NCBI RefSeq assembly: GCF_947500655.1
Contig: NZ_CANMSK010000010.1
Span: 62,001-126,000 of the forward strand
Reading direction: 5' to 3'
Origin: an uncultured Psychrosphaera sp.
GTDB taxonomy: Bacteria > Pseudomonadota > Gammaproteobacteria > Enterobacterales > Alteromonadaceae
DNA length: 64,000 bases
Shown piece after piece: positions 1 to 10,544 of this stretch. The translations under genes were made by a program, and so were the position numbers. How positions within the stretch are numbered: position 1 is the first letter of the stretch; every line of letters begins with the position of its first letter. The notes beneath the pieces were generated by a model. It was given only the letters and a program-made list of their open reading frames with translations. It was not told the DNA's origin and made no database searches.

Positions 1-127
1 AGATAGGTCTAATATTAAACCTAATCTATCTGGACCTGCTGGACTAGATATAGGAGGCGATTTACCCACGAGTATTGCTTTATCTATTGTTGCTAAGTTT
101 CACGGAATTGCTTTTAACAAGTTTTAG
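1..127 (+). CDS. XdhC/CoxI family protein, C-terminal fragment
   Basis: Partial gene cut by the left window edge. The frame beginning at base 2 runs open to a TAG at 125-127 and encodes about 41 residues containing GPAGLDIGGDLPTSIA followed by LSIVAKFHG. This matches the conserved end of the XdhC/CoxI Rossmann domain (P-x-GLDIG-x-x-x-PxxIAxSIxAE). XdhC-type proteins insert sulfurated molybdenum cofactor into xanthine-dehydrogenase-like enzymes. The convergent neighbour is a MocA-like cytidylyltransferase of the same pathway, which supports the call. Family assignment rests on the tail alone. Confidence 0.75.
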   Translation, partial: DRSNIKPNLSGPAGLDIGGDLPTSIALSIVAKFHGIAFNKF

Positions 128-144
128 GTAAAGGCTTTTATTTT

Positions 145-783
145 TTAGGGATGGAGATGAAGATCATTTAACTCATTCAATTGCTCTACGGTATCAATAT
201 CAAGCTCTGCATTAGGTAACGAAAGCACCTTAACATTAGCTGACGATTTAATTAGGTTTCTGGCTCCTTTATCATTTTGTAACTCAAGAAGTTTGGGGAA
301 ATATTGTTTAGGAAATATCGCTGGGATACCTCTGTGGTCTGCATATTCTGCACAAACAATAGAAGATATGTCTTTGTGCCAATGATCTATTAATGACTGA
401 ATATCCCCTTGCGTTATATTTACCTGATCTACGGTTATAAACATTATTCCTGCACTATTTATTCCTGCACTATCTTCACCGCAATGACGAACCTCAGAGC
501 AGTAATTAACCGCAGCTTTTATTGAACTCGACATACCTTGTTGCCAATTTTGATTAAAAACCACATAGCTGTCTTTCGATACACTGGCTAGATATTCGTT
601 AATAACAGTATGGTGCGCACCGGTAATAATTAAAGGTTCACACTCTATTGAATCCAATAAGGCAATACTTCGTTCAATAAAGGTTTTCCCTTGATATTTG
701 GCTAACTGCTTAGGAGAGCCAAAGCGAGAAGCCTGACCTGCGGCAAGTAAAGCTATCGTAAGCTTAGGTTGGGTTTTATTCAT
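145..783 (-). CDS. MocA-like molybdenum cofactor nucleotidyltransferase
   Basis: 212-residue soluble NTP transferase of the MobA/MocA family. The N-terminus carries the nucleotide-binding loop LLAAGQASRFGSPKQLA, followed by ITGAHH and the metal-binding FITVDQ strand. Such proteins transfer CMP or GMP to molybdopterin, here most likely CMP for a xanthine-dehydrogenase-type enzyme, because the convergent neighbour at 1-127 is an XdhC tail. The ATG at 783 is preferred over an in-frame GTG at 792 because a GTGG-type ribosome site precedes it. No molybdoenzyme structural gene is visible in the window; it is probably to the left. Specificity (CTP or GTP) is inferred. Confidence 0.8.
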   Translation of the reverse strand: MNKTQPKLTIALLAAGQASRFGSPKQLAKYQGKTFIERSIALLDSIECEPLIITGAHHTVINEYLASVSKDSYVVFNQNWQQGMSSSIKAAVNYCSEVRHCGEDSAGINSAGIMFITVDQVNITQGDIQSLIDHWHKDISSIVCAEYADHRGIPAIFPKQYFPKLLELQNDKGARNLIKSSANVKVLSLPNAELDIDTVEQLNELNDLHLHP

Positions 784-859
784 GTTATCCACTTTTATTG
801 CCGCTTAAATTCATTACATAGACTAAGCACAGTTTAAGTGCTCTGTTATAAGAAACTGC

Positions 860-2845
860 TTAAGACATTATTGTTTTTCTGTTAGTTTTAGTCTTGCCAC
901 TGGCCTTAATATTTCCCCAGTTTCGTTTTGATTTACCTTTGCTTTTGCCTTTAAAAGGCACGTTAGGTAAGCCTGAAAAGTCTTGCTGTTTTGCTTGACC
1001 AACCATAGTATTCAATACTGACAACAAAGGCTGCATAAAACTTTGATAATTTACTTTTTGTTCGCAAATATCGTTAAGTGTCGCTTCCCATTGGGCGGTC
1101 ATATCTGGCGTAGTCGCTTTGTCCGGCAATGCTTTTATTAAGGTCTTACCTACTGCCGTAGACTTTATCGCCTTACCTTCTCTGACTAAAAAACCGCGAT
1201 TAAATAATAAATCAATAATACCTGCACGTGTGGCCTCGGTGCCAAGTCCATCGGTTTCTTTCAGTACTTTTTTAATTTCAGCGTCCGTTACATATCTCGA
1301 GATCCCTGTCATTGCTGACAACAAACTTGCATCGGTAAACGATTTTGGTGGTTGAGTTTGTTTTTGTAACACTTCACCTTTTTCGCAGTGCAACACATCG
1401 TTCATAGCAAGCACTGGAATATGCTGTTCTTGCTCATCTGTTTTATTAGAGCTGCTACTGGATTTACCCTTGTTTTGAAATAACACCTTCCAGCCAAGTT
1501 GCTGAACTTCGTTTGCATTAACTACAAATATTCCACCAGCAATGGTTAGTTCTAAATGACAATGTAAATACTGATAGGCCGAATAAAATTGAGCGATGTA
1601 TTGGCGACAGATCAAGAAATAAATGTTTTTCTCCATCTGGTTTAAGTTGATATTAGCGGCCGACTTTTCTGTGGGAATAATAGCGTGATGAGCCGTTACT
1701 TTTGAGTTATTCCAAGCTTTACTTTTTAAACCTATGTCAGCATTACGAGCCATCTGTGCAATGTTTTCATCACCAGAGATTAAATGTTTCATGATGCTAG
1801 GAACTTGCGATAACTGCTCTGTTGGTAAATAGCGACTATCTGAACGCGGGTAGGTAATAAGCTTATGTCTTTCATACAAACTTTGGCAAACATCTAACAC
1901 CATTTTGGCATTTAGCGAAAACTGCTTAGCCGCATCTATTTGTAAATTAGACAAGTTATAAGGCAGCGGCGCGTTTTGTTTTTTATTTTGTTTGGTGAGT
2001 TCGGTTACCAGTGCGTCTTGATTAGTGATACGTGTAGCCACGTTATTAGCTAGTTCTTGATTTGTAACACGCTTTTCATCATCACAATGGGGTAAACAAG
2101 CTGCACTTGGTTTCCACTTAGCTTTGAAAATTTGATTTGTTTGTGTGTCGTCTTGATATTGAATATGAGCATCAACTTCAAAATAGTCGTGTGGTGTAAA
2201 ATTATCTATCTCATTATCACGGTTCACCACTAAACCTAAAATAGGTGTTTGCACACGTCCTACCGACAGTACGCTGTTATAACCGCTTTTCTGACCTTGT
2301 AAGGTGTAAGCACGTGTTAGATTTATACCATACAGCCAATCCGCTCTAGAGCGCGCTAGTGCCGATATAGACAATGGCATAAAGCTCATATTAGATTTTA
2401 AGTTATTTAACGAACGTTTAACTGCTGAAGTATTTAAGTCGCTAATTAATAAACGCTGAACTTGCTGTTTTTTGGTTTTACTTACTTTTAAATAATCAAT
2501 AACTTCATCAACAAGTAACTGACCTTCGCGGTCTGGGTCTCCAGCATGAATAATTTGACTGGCATTTTTAACTAGCGCTTTAATCGCGGTTAATTGTGAG
2601 CGGGTTTGTGATTTAGGTTTTAACACCCATTTCTCTGGAATAATAGGTAAATGTTCAGCGTTCCATTTTTTATAGTGGGCTTGATACACTTCTGGGTCGG
2701 CCTGCTCTAATATATGACCAATACACCAAGTTACAATATCACCGTTACCCACTTCAATATGAGTTTTAAGATTTTTATGAGGTTTTGGTAATGCCGCAGC
2801 TATCGCCCGGCCTAAACTTGGTTTCTCAGCTATATAAAGTTTCAT
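860..2845 (-). CDS. topB: DNA topoisomerase III
   Basis: 661-residue type IA topoisomerase that relaxes and decatenates DNA through a single-strand break. The TOPRIM part begins at once (LYIAEKPSLGRA, Glu near residue 7; GDPDREG near 104). The catalytic tyrosine lies in LITYPRSDSRYL near residue 332, close to Tyr328 of E. coli TopB. SVGRVQTPILGLVV and GLGTEATRA are further hallmarks. The C-terminus is a short basic tail (KGKSKGKSKRNWGN) in place of zinc fingers. Length matches TopB (about 650). The gene stands alone behind the MocA-like gene, with its own AAGAG ribosome site. Confidence 0.95.
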   Translation of the reverse strand: MKLYIAEKPSLGRAIAAALPKPHKNLKTHIEVGNGDIVTWCIGHILEQADPEVYQAHYKKWNAEHLPIIPEKWVLKPKSQTRSQLTAIKALVKNASQIIHAGDPDREGQLLVDEVIDYLKVSKTKKQQVQRLLISDLNTSAVKRSLNNLKSNMSFMPLSISALARSRADWLYGINLTRAYTLQGQKSGYNSVLSVGRVQTPILGLVVNRDNEIDNFTPHDYFEVDAHIQYQDDTQTNQIFKAKWKPSAACLPHCDDEKRVTNQELANNVATRITNQDALVTELTKQNKKQNAPLPYNLSNLQIDAAKQFSLNAKMVLDVCQSLYERHKLITYPRSDSRYLPTEQLSQVPSIMKHLISGDENIAQMARNADIGLKSKAWNNSKVTAHHAIIPTEKSAANINLNQMEKNIYFLICRQYIAQFYSAYQYLHCHLELTIAGGIFVVNANEVQQLGWKVLFQNKGKSSSSSNKTDEQEQHIPVLAMNDVLHCEKGEVLQKQTQPPKSFTDASLLSAMTGISRYVTDAEIKKVLKETDGLGTEATRAGIIDLLFNRGFLVREGKAIKSTAVGKTLIKALPDKATTPDMTAQWEATLNDICEQKVNYQSFMQPLLSVLNTMVGQAKQQDFSGLPNVPFKGKSKGKSKRNWGNIKASGKTKTNRKTIMS

Positions 2846-2981
2846 AAGATTTACTCTTAATATACTAACTTAGTGAGATATTAGTACAGTTAACTGTTTA
2901 TGTATACAGTACCCATAACTGTTTTTATAATTAATTTGTATAAGAGCATTAAACTTTAGATTCGGGCGGCTAAACAAACGA

Positions 2982-5678
2982 TTAATCAATAACGATATAT
3001 TTAATTAAAATACCTAAAAGATCAGCCTGCTTGAAAGGCTTATTGATAAAATCGAAAATACCTAATGCTGACGCTTTATCTCTGTCTTCCTTACCAACAC
3101 TAGCACTTAAAATCACAATAGGAATATGCTTTAGTCTAGAGTCATGTTTAATTCTATGAGATGCGGTAAATCCATCCATATTGGGCATTTGGATGTCCAT
3201 TAAAATAATATCCGGCATATTGTCAGTTAAATAATCCAACGCTTCTTGCCCGTCCCCTACCAACTCAGACTTAACGCCTAAAGAGGAAAGTTGTTTTTGA
3301 ACTATCATTTGATTTACCTTGTTGTCTTCTACGACAAGGATATTCATATTAGAAAAATCAATATTTTGATTATCTGACCCATTTTTTATTGGCAGATTTT
3401 GCTTATCTACGGGGGTAGATTTACCTAATTTTAACCTTATGATGAATTCACTGCCTTGGCCTACTTCACTTATCAATTGAATATCACCATGCATCAATGC
3501 ACATAGCTGCTTTACAATTGATAAACCTAAACCTGTCCCGCCATATTTTCTGGTCGTAGAGCTTTCTGCTTGGGCAAATGAAGTAAACAAACGTTCCTGA
3601 TCCTCAAGCTTAATGCCAATTCCAGTATCGATAACTTTAACAATTAAGCATCGGGTATCATCAGAGTCGTCTATGCATTCCCCCCAAACTTTAACACCAC
3701 CAGATGATGTGAATTTAATTGCATTATTAATTAGGTTAATAATGATCTGCTTAAATCTTAATTCATCCCCGTTAACCCATAGGTCAAACGACGAACAAAA
3801 CTCACAAGTTAAAGTAATCGACTTCTCATTGGCATTTTTATTTAACATTTCAATAACTGACTTAGTCACTTCAGAGGGTTGAAACGCAATACTCTCCAAA
3901 GTAAATTCACCAGCCTGCATTTTTGACAGGTCTAATACATCATTCACGATGTTTAATAAAATATTGGAGGCATTATCAATTTTAGTTAAATAATCTTTAG
4001 CAACTTCATCATTTGTTTCACGTTTGGCTATTTCGGTAAAGCCCATAATGGCGTTTAGCGGTGTTCTATATTCATGGCTAATGTTTGCTAAAAACAAATT
4101 CTTTGCTTCATTTGCAGCTTGTAACTCATTATTTTTATTTAATAACTCGGCTGTACCTTCGTTTACTTTACGGGTTAAACTTGATTTGAAGGTCACAATA
4201 AAAAATACAAACATCACGCATATAACACCAATAATACAACCGGCGACCATAATGCTTAAATACCCCCAATTTATTAAGTTGCGTTCGAAACCCGGCGTAC
4301 TAGAAAAAGACAACTTGCCTTTTTTATCAAACATCTCTACATCGACTGAATGACTGAATAAACTGTGTCGGCTTTGATCATTTTGAGTGTAAACACTATT
4401 TTTACCGTAGTTTAATTGGTAGGTGAATTCATCCACACCGTATTGGTTATAAATATCAGACAGTAAAATATCAACTTCAAAAACAACCTCAACGACACCT
4501 ATAAAATCTTCGATATCCTGAACGTCGGTTGTATAAATAGGATAGTAGACGAGCATTGATGTTAATTTTTTTGGCTGTTGCGCCAATGAGGTCAATGGTG
4601 ATAATGCATAACTTTTAGTATTAATAGCGTTAATAACGGTTTCGCTTACTATTGGGTGGGTCGATACATCTAAACCAATTGCAGCTTTATTAATCTCTAA
4701 CGGCTCAACAAAATAAATAGGTATATATAAACTTTGTTCTGGAGCGGTCACCATTCCTTTGTCTGTTAACTTTTTAATAGATATGTTCATTAACATTTCT
4801 TTTTTTAAGGTAGACTCAAACACTTCCCTATCTTCACCTTTCACATAAGGTAACCAAGCTAACGCTCTTATTTTAGTATCAGTATTGCTAATTATATTTG
4901 TGAATTTATTAAAATCATCTCTAGTCACATCAGTACTGGCTTGGAATAAACCATCTAATGACTTTAGATGATGTTTTATTCTTGCTTGAGTAATATTAAA
5001 TTGTTCAATAAAAGGTTGTGTTGTACGAACAAAATTTACTTTCTTATTTTCGTAATCATCATTTGTTACAAATGAAAATATAAAGCTCACCAATAAAAAG
5101 CAGCACACGCTGGTTAATATTGACGGCAATGCGTCCCTGGCTTTTTTAACAAACTCATTCTTATATAAAAACAAGAAAATAGGTGTAAAAAATACCACAC
5201 TCATAATGTCGCCAATCCACTTAACCACACCAATATAGGATAATGTAGTTATATCGATATCAACGATAAACCATAAGCTCGCGACAAAGACTAAGTTAGA
5301 CCCTAGGCTTGCAATTGGCCCAGTAAGGAGTAAAAATTTCAGAGTTTGTTTGGGTTTATTAATATTAATAGGTAGTTTACAAAAGCGTATGACCAAGAAT
5401 TTACTAAAGACTGGTTGCAAAAGACTTATGATAGAAAAAAGAAAAATTGAATAACTAGGTAATGAATCAAAATCTGCATCTTGAGTCATAGTAAATATCG
5501 TAGAAAGCAATATCCCTAAAAGAACCGAACGACCAAATAAAAGGTACATTCCGAGTATGACACCTGATGCAGGCCAAATAATACTGACATAACCAAATGG
5601 TAAGGTAAAACTTGTACCTAACTTAACGAGTAAGAAGTGAATACAAAAAGAAATAAGAACTAACAATATTTGTTTCAA
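2982..5678 (-). CDS. MASE1-CHASE hybrid sensor histidine kinase with receiver
   Basis: 898-residue membrane sensor. Residues about 1-200 are a multi-helix MASE1-type membrane domain (IIWPASGVILGMYLLFG). About 225-430 form a periplasmic CHASE domain (RIKHHLKSLDGLFQAS, ALAWLPYV). A membrane helix follows near 471-496, then HisKA with phospho-acceptor His near 534 (NISHEYRTPLNAIMGF), HATPase (DTGIGI, KYGGTGLGLSIVKQL) and a C-terminal receiver with Asp near 827 (IILMDIQMPNMDG). It would autophosphorylate on an extracellular signal and relay to its own receiver. The start is a TTG directly preceded by an in-frame stop. No partner HPt or response regulator is adjacent, so its output is unknown. Confidence 0.92.
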   Translation of the reverse strand: MKQILLVLISFCIHFLLVKLGTSFTLPFGYVSIIWPASGVILGMYLLFGRSVLLGILLSTIFTMTQDADFDSLPSYSIFLFSIISLLQPVFSKFLVIRFCKLPININKPKQTLKFLLLTGPIASLGSNLVFVASLWFIVDIDITTLSYIGVVKWIGDIMSVVFFTPIFLFLYKNEFVKKARDALPSILTSVCCFLLVSFIFSFVTNDDYENKKVNFVRTTQPFIEQFNITQARIKHHLKSLDGLFQASTDVTRDDFNKFTNIISNTDTKIRALAWLPYVKGEDREVFESTLKKEMLMNISIKKLTDKGMVTAPEQSLYIPIYFVEPLEINKAAIGLDVSTHPIVSETVINAINTKSYALSPLTSLAQQPKKLTSMLVYYPIYTTDVQDIEDFIGVVEVVFEVDILLSDIYNQYGVDEFTYQLNYGKNSVYTQNDQSRHSLFSHSVDVEMFDKKGKLSFSSTPGFERNLINWGYLSIMVAGCIIGVICVMFVFFIVTFKSSLTRKVNEGTAELLNKNNELQAANEAKNLFLANISHEYRTPLNAIMGFTEIAKRETNDEVAKDYLTKIDNASNILLNIVNDVLDLSKMQAGEFTLESIAFQPSEVTKSVIEMLNKNANEKSITLTCEFCSSFDLWVNGDELRFKQIIINLINNAIKFTSSGGVKVWGECIDDSDDTRCLIVKVIDTGIGIKLEDQERLFTSFAQAESSTTRKYGGTGLGLSIVKQLCALMHGDIQLISEVGQGSEFIIRLKLGKSTPVDKQNLPIKNGSDNQNIDFSNMNILVVEDNKVNQMIVQKQLSSLGVKSELVGDGQEALDYLTDNMPDIILMDIQMPNMDGFTASHRIKHDSRLKHIPIVILSASVGKEDRDKASALGIFDFINKPFKQADLLGILIKYIVID

Positions 5679-5970
5679 ATTAAACTACTCATTATTAACC
5701 TACTGGCTATATTAATTGGGTTTTATTCATAGACTGCTATTTAAATTTAGTTTAATAGCAAAATAAAGTGACGCTATATTGTTATGTTTAACAAATGTAA
5801 TCAAGCTGCTTTATTCATTAGTTTGAAACTACATTATTATTTTCATAAAAACACCATAAATCAAAGACTAACAAAACTGGTAACCAAAATGACACTTTAG
5901 TGTTACTGAACCAACATAAATATGAAACAAAATTGTCAAATTTCATTGTTAACTTAAGTCAAACCTTACA

Positions 5971-7719
5971 ATGAGATTATTTATGAACGAACAATGGATC
6001 TTATATTTATTATTATGTGTTGCCACGACGTTAGTACTACGAAAAGTAGCTATTAGATTACGGTTATCAAAAGCCAAACATAAATCTATGCGAGGACACA
6101 GCAAATGGTCTCGTCGTATAGCGGGCTGGATTAAATTTTTTGATTATTCACCACAACAGTACTTTAGTATTGACGATGCTCCTCTAGATATTGTAAACCA
6201 ACGCATTAAAGCTTTTGATGAGCTGACTAGCAAAGCCAAAACACAATCATCTAAAACCCTTGAACAATACAAACAAATTTCAAACGACATCTCAGATGTG
6301 CAATTTACCAGTATGTATCGTGTTCCCTTTCCGTTTAGAACTCATTTACCAGAAGTCTTTAAACTTGGTTCCATGATCAATGAAAGCCAAGGCGTTAAAG
6401 TCAAAGATCTTGATGACAATTGGCGCTATGACTTATCAGGCTCTTATGGCGTTAATGTCTTTGGCTATGAGTTTTATAAAAGCTGTATTAAACAAGGATC
6501 TGAAAAAGTAGAAGCCCTTGGTCCTGCTCTTGGTTCATATCATCCATTAATTGCAGATAATGTTAGTAAGATAAAAGCAATATCGCAATTAGATGAAGTA
6601 TCTTTTCACATGTCAGGTACAGAAGCTGTAATGCAAGCGGTTAGAATGGCGCGTTACCACACTAAACGAACTCACTTAGTTAGATTGTGTGGTGCCTACC
6701 ATGGTTGGTGGGACGGTGTACAACCAGGTATTGGTAATCGTCGTCAAACCAACGATGTATATACTCTTGCTGACTTAAGTGAACAAACATTAAAAGTGTT
6801 ATCAACTCGTAATGATATCGCCTGCGTATTAATAAACCCTCTACAAGCATTTCATCCTAATGCCGACTCAGCATCAGATGCATCACTTATAGCCAGTGAC
6901 CGAGCAACTCACTTTGATAAAGCCGCTTATACAACTTGGTTAAAACGTATTAGAAAAATATGCACAGACAGAAACATAGTGCTTATATTTGATGAAGTCT
7001 TTACTGGATTTAGACTCTCTTACCGCGGTGCTCAAGGTTATTTTGGTATTCAAGCAGACATGGTTACTTATGGAAAAACCTTAGGTGGCGGCTTACCGGT
7101 TGGAGTATTGGCAGGTAAACACGAATTAATGAAACGCTTTAAAGACTCACACCCTGTGGATGTGTCTTTAGCTCGCGGAACCTTTAATTCACACCCTTAT
7201 GTATTAGGCGCTATGAACGTATTCCTTGAGCGCATTGCACAGCCTGAAATACAAAAACTATACACAAGTATCGAACAAACATGGCAGCAAAGAACCTCTA
7301 ACTTTAACCAACGTCTTAGCGAAGCTGACTTACCAATTAAAGTCAGTAACATGCATAGCATACTGTCTATCAGTTATACCCAACCTTCGGCTTATAACTG
7401 GATGCTGCAATTCTACTTACGTGCTAACGGCTTAGAATTGAGTTGGTTGGGCACTGGTCGTTTTATTATGAGTTTTGATTATACCGATGCTGATTTTGAT
7501 CAAGTCATTGAGTTATTTATTCAAGCTGCTGAGCAAATGCAAAAGGATGGATGGTGGTGGATCTCGCCAGAACTAACCAACCAATCTATTAAACAAAAGT
7601 TCTTAAAAAACATGTTAAACGCAAGTTTTCCACGTATTAACAATTTATTTGGCAAAAAAGCAGTCGGTGTAACCACACCAATTCACAATCAAACGACAGA
7701 TAGCGATAAGGTGTACTAA
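5971..7719 (+). CDS. membrane-anchored class III aminotransferase (GSA-aminomutase-like)
   Basis: 582-residue PLP enzyme of the class III/glutamate-1-semialdehyde aminomutase superfamily. An N-terminal hydrophobic helix (WILYLLLCVATTLVL, residues about 7-22) and a basic, roughly 120-residue extension precede the catalytic fold. Visible motifs: SGTEAVMQAVRMAR near 215 (phosphate-binding), GAYHGW, LIFDEVFTGFR with PLP-contacting Asp near 341, and VTYGKTLGGGLPVG with Schiff-base Lys near 369. It is not a heme-pathway HemL because of the anchor and extension. It starts a tight operon, with only 2 bp to the PHP-glycosyltransferase and then a PSD homologue and an Mpo1-like protein, so it probably aminates a lipid or lipid precursor. 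Substrate unknown. Confidence 0.85.
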   Translation: MRLFMNEQWILYLLLCVATTLVLRKVAIRLRLSKAKHKSMRGHSKWSRRIAGWIKFFDYSPQQYFSIDDAPLDIVNQRIKAFDELTSKAKTQSSKTLEQYKQISNDISDVQFTSMYRVPFPFRTHLPEVFKLGSMINESQGVKVKDLDDNWRYDLSGSYGVNVFGYEFYKSCIKQGSEKVEALGPALGSYHPLIADNVSKIKAISQLDEVSFHMSGTEAVMQAVRMARYHTKRTHLVRLCGAYHGWWDGVQPGIGNRRQTNDVYTLADLSEQTLKVLSTRNDIACVLINPLQAFHPNADSASDASLIASDRATHFDKAAYTTWLKRIRKICTDRNIVLIFDEVFTGFRLSYRGAQGYFGIQADMVTYGKTLGGGLPVGVLAGKHELMKRFKDSHPVDVSLARGTFNSHPYVLGAMNVFLERIAQPEIQKLYTSIEQTWQQRTSNFNQRLSEADLPIKVSNMHSILSISYTQPSAYNWMLQFYLRANGLELSWLGTGRFIMSFDYTDADFDQVIELFIQAAEQMQKDGWWWISPELTNQSIKQKFLKNMLNASFPRINNLFGKKAVGVTTPIHNQTTDSDKVY

Positions 7720-7721
7720 TA

Positions 7722-10541
7722 ATGGATAAATTAAACTCCAACGCAGCGTCATATCTTGATTTAACAAACTCTTTTAGCGACTCACATATGTCGGAAAAAG
7801 GATTTAGACAATCATTACAAGATGAGTTTAGCCAGTTCATCTCAAAGCAAGAAGAGCGTTTTCCCATTGAAGATTGCTTAAAGATTGACTTACATTGCCA
7901 CGATCATAACAGTGACATTCCAGATGAACTTTGGGGACGTATTTTACGTTTGCCTGAGACTTGGTTAAAAACCAAAAAATTAGTCAAAAATTTAAAAGCG
8001 AATGATTGTGACGCCATTACTATTACCAACCATAATAACGCACGTTCTTGCTGGGCATTACAAGAAAAAAATGTAGACGTATTAGTTGCGGCTGAATTCA
8101 CTTGTTACTTTCCAGAGTACGAATTGTACATACATATTTTGACCTATGGTTTTAACCAAAAGCAAGAAAACATGCTTAACAAAAAACGTCAAAATGTTTA
8201 TGAATTTGTTAAGTATGCAGCCGAACAAGACATTCCATTAATTGTGCCGCATCCATTATATTTCTATACCAAGAACGACAAGATAGATATTACTCTGTTT
8301 GAAAAAATGGCGGTTATGTTCACCCGTTTTGAAGTGTTAAACGGCCAAAGAGATCTTTGGCAAAGTGTATTAACGCTAAATTGGGTAGAGAGTTTAAATG
8401 CAGAAAAAATTAATCAGTACGCTAAAAAGCATGACTTAAATCTGGCTGACTACAATGTAGATCCAAACCAAGCCAAAATACTTACAGGTGGTTCAGACGA
8501 TCACACGGGTATTTTTGCTGGCTTATGTGGCTCTTATTTATATATTCCAAACTTAAAAGAAAGATTAAAAACAGAAATGCAATCTGACTTAGCTTTGGAA
8601 GCTATTAAAAAAGGGAATATCCGCCCTTTTGGCACTGTTGGTGAAAACGAAAAATTAAGTATTTCGTTATTAGATTATTTTGCTCAAGTCGCCACAAAAA
8701 TAAAAGACCCTGGTTTGTTGCGTATTCTACTACATCGTGGTGGAACCTGGGACAAGGTTGGTTGTTTTGTATTAAGTAACGCCTTGCTTGAGATGCAAAA
8801 GAACAAAAAAACCATGAAATTTTTTGAATGCGTACATGACGCCCTACAAGGCAAAAAGCCTAACTTATTAGTAAAGTGGAAAGTATCTAAAGACTATCGC
8901 TTTTGTATCGACTACTTAGAGCGTATTGCCGAAAGCAGACAAAGCTCTAACGAGGTATTTGTTAAAACCGTAACTGAGTCGATTAACGAACTATTCACCT
9001 TTTTAAATCAGCTTATTAAAGACCGTATTGCAAAAGGCATTAAAAAGAATGAAGGCTTTATACCAACAGGCTTAACTACGGAAGAATTAACTCGTAAGTT
9101 CGAAATGCCAAGTCAACTTACCGCCCTATTTTTTGGTGATGGTAAAAAACAAGACAACATCAGTAACGTTCAAATAGGACAAGTGTTGGATAATTTATCT
9201 TTCCCTGTACTTATCTCTTCTATCCTTGCTGGCGCGTCATTAGCCTCTACCCGTGCTTTGTATCAAAACCGTGACTTATTAAATGAATTTGCTCACTACG
9301 TTGGCAAAAATGCACATCAAAAACGTGCTTTATATTTAACCGATACATTAAAAGACAAAAATGGCGTATCAAATTCATTAAGTGGCAAGCTAGCTGAAGT
9401 ACAACGAGCTAATTTACCGGTGGATTTTTTAATCTGTCATCCAGATGCACAATCAGAGTCACATCTACATGTAGTAAAACCTGTCGCCACTTTTGATATC
9501 CCTAAATACGGTGAGCAAGAAATACGTATTCCAGATTTGATGGAAATCTCCCGAATTTTCTACAAAGGCGGATACGACAGAATTGTATGCTCAACTGAAG
9601 GACCAATGGCTGCGGTGTCTTTGTTTATTCAGCAAATGTTTAACGTACCTAATTACTTCTTTATGCATACAGATTGGATAGATTTCATAAAATGCACCAC
9701 CAATTTAAGTCAATATGAACGTGACCGAGTTCGCCGTGTACTAAGAGCCTTATACGAACAATACAAGGGTGTATTTGTGTTAAACAATGAACACAAAGAT
9801 TGGCTAACTAGCTTTGAAATGCAGTTAAAACCAGAACAAGTACATTTAACTGCTCACCATGCACAAAAGCGTGATCATTCAATCTTGCCAGTCGCTAAAT
9901 CAAGTATTGTTGAAGGCGCGACAGAAGACACTCCAATACTGTTAGTGGCCTGTCGTGTAAGCAAAGAAAAAGGCTTGTTTGATTTACCTGAGATATTAAC
10001 TGCGGCTAAAAAACAAATTCCAAACTTAAAAATAGTGGTTGCTGGCACAGGACCTGCGACCGACGAACTTAAGCTTGCTTTACCAGATGCAACCTTTGTT
10101 GGCTGGCAAAATAAAACTCAGTTAGCGCAACTGTATTTAAGCTTAGATTTATTTATTTTCCCTTCTAAGTTCGACACCTTTGGTAATGTCATTCTTGAGT
10201 CATTTACCCATGGCATGCCAGTTCTTGCTTATAACTGTAAAGGGCCAAAGGACATAATAAATCACGATATTAATGGTTACCTAGTTGATGATATTAAACA
10301 GATGAGCGAAAAGCTTGTTGAGTATTTTTCTGATACTGATCAGCAAGAAAATATGAAAGCAGAAGCACTTAAACGTTCAAAACAATATCAAGCAGAACCC
10401 ATTATGCATGAATTTTTATCTAATATGGGATTAGAGCTACCACAAGGTTATAACCAAAATGTTAGAAGCAAAGAGCTTAGTCCAAGCCAAAGTCACAGTA
10501 AAAAGCAAAATCAACCAGAACCTACTCTGGCAAAGGCTTAG
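7722..10541 (+). CDS. PHP-domain / GT4 glycosyltransferase fusion protein
   Basis: 939-residue two-enzyme fusion. Residues about 50-290 form a PHP metal-dependent phosphoesterase: KIDLHCHDHNSD near 55, ITNHNN, LIVPHPLYF near 176 and GGSDDHTG near 256, the usual His/Asp metal ligands. After a helical linker, residues about 600-900 are a GT-B fold glycosyltransferase family 4 domain: VACRVSKEKG near 742, VVAGTGP, and the acceptor/donor signature FPSKFDTFGNVILES near 815-830. No signal peptide or membrane span is seen, so it should act at the cytoplasmic membrane face. It sits between the aminotransferase and the PSD homologue with gaps of 2 and 3 bp, so the genes are co-translated. Predicted role: glycosylation with phosphate removal on a lipid; substrate unknown. 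Confidence 0.87.
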   Translation: MDKLNSNAASYLDLTNSFSDSHMSEKGFRQSLQDEFSQFISKQEERFPIEDCLKIDLHCHDHNSDIPDELWGRILRLPETWLKTKKLVKNLKANDCDAITITNHNNARSCWALQEKNVDVLVAAEFTCYFPEYELYIHILTYGFNQKQENMLNKKRQNVYEFVKYAAEQDIPLIVPHPLYFYTKNDKIDITLFEKMAVMFTRFEVLNGQRDLWQSVLTLNWVESLNAEKINQYAKKHDLNLADYNVDPNQAKILTGGSDDHTGIFAGLCGSYLYIPNLKERLKTEMQSDLALEAIKKGNIRPFGTVGENEKLSISLLDYFAQVATKIKDPGLLRILLHRGGTWDKVGCFVLSNALLEMQKNKKTMKFFECVHDALQGKKPNLLVKWKVSKDYRFCIDYLERIAESRQSSNEVFVKTVTESINELFTFLNQLIKDRIAKGIKKNEGFIPTGLTTEELTRKFEMPSQLTALFFGDGKKQDNISNVQIGQVLDNLSFPVLISSILAGASLASTRALYQNRDLLNEFAHYVGKNAHQKRALYLTDTLKDKNGVSNSLSGKLAEVQRANLPVDFLICHPDAQSESHLHVVKPVATFDIPKYGEQEIRIPDLMEISRIFYKGGYDRIVCSTEGPMAAVSLFIQQMFNVPNYFFMHTDWIDFIKCTTNLSQYERDRVRRVLRALYEQYKGVFVLNNEHKDWLTSFEMQLKPEQVHLTAHHAQKRDHSILPVAKSSIVEGATEDTPILLVACRVSKEKGLFDLPEILTAAKKQIPNLKIVVAGTGPATDELKLALPDATFVGWQNKTQLAQLYLSLDLFIFPSKFDTFGNVILESFTHGMPVLAYNCKGPKDIINHDINGYLVDDIKQMSEKLVEYFSDTDQQENMKAEALKRSKQYQAEPIMHEFLSNMGLELPQGYNQNVRSKELSPSQSHSKKQNQPEPTLAKA

Positions 10542-10544
10542 ATA

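Noticed and set aside
1119..1355. Plus-strand open frame inside topB (and similar frames inside other genes)
   Set aside because: Antisense shadow of a well-supported gene, without ribosome site or recognisable protein.
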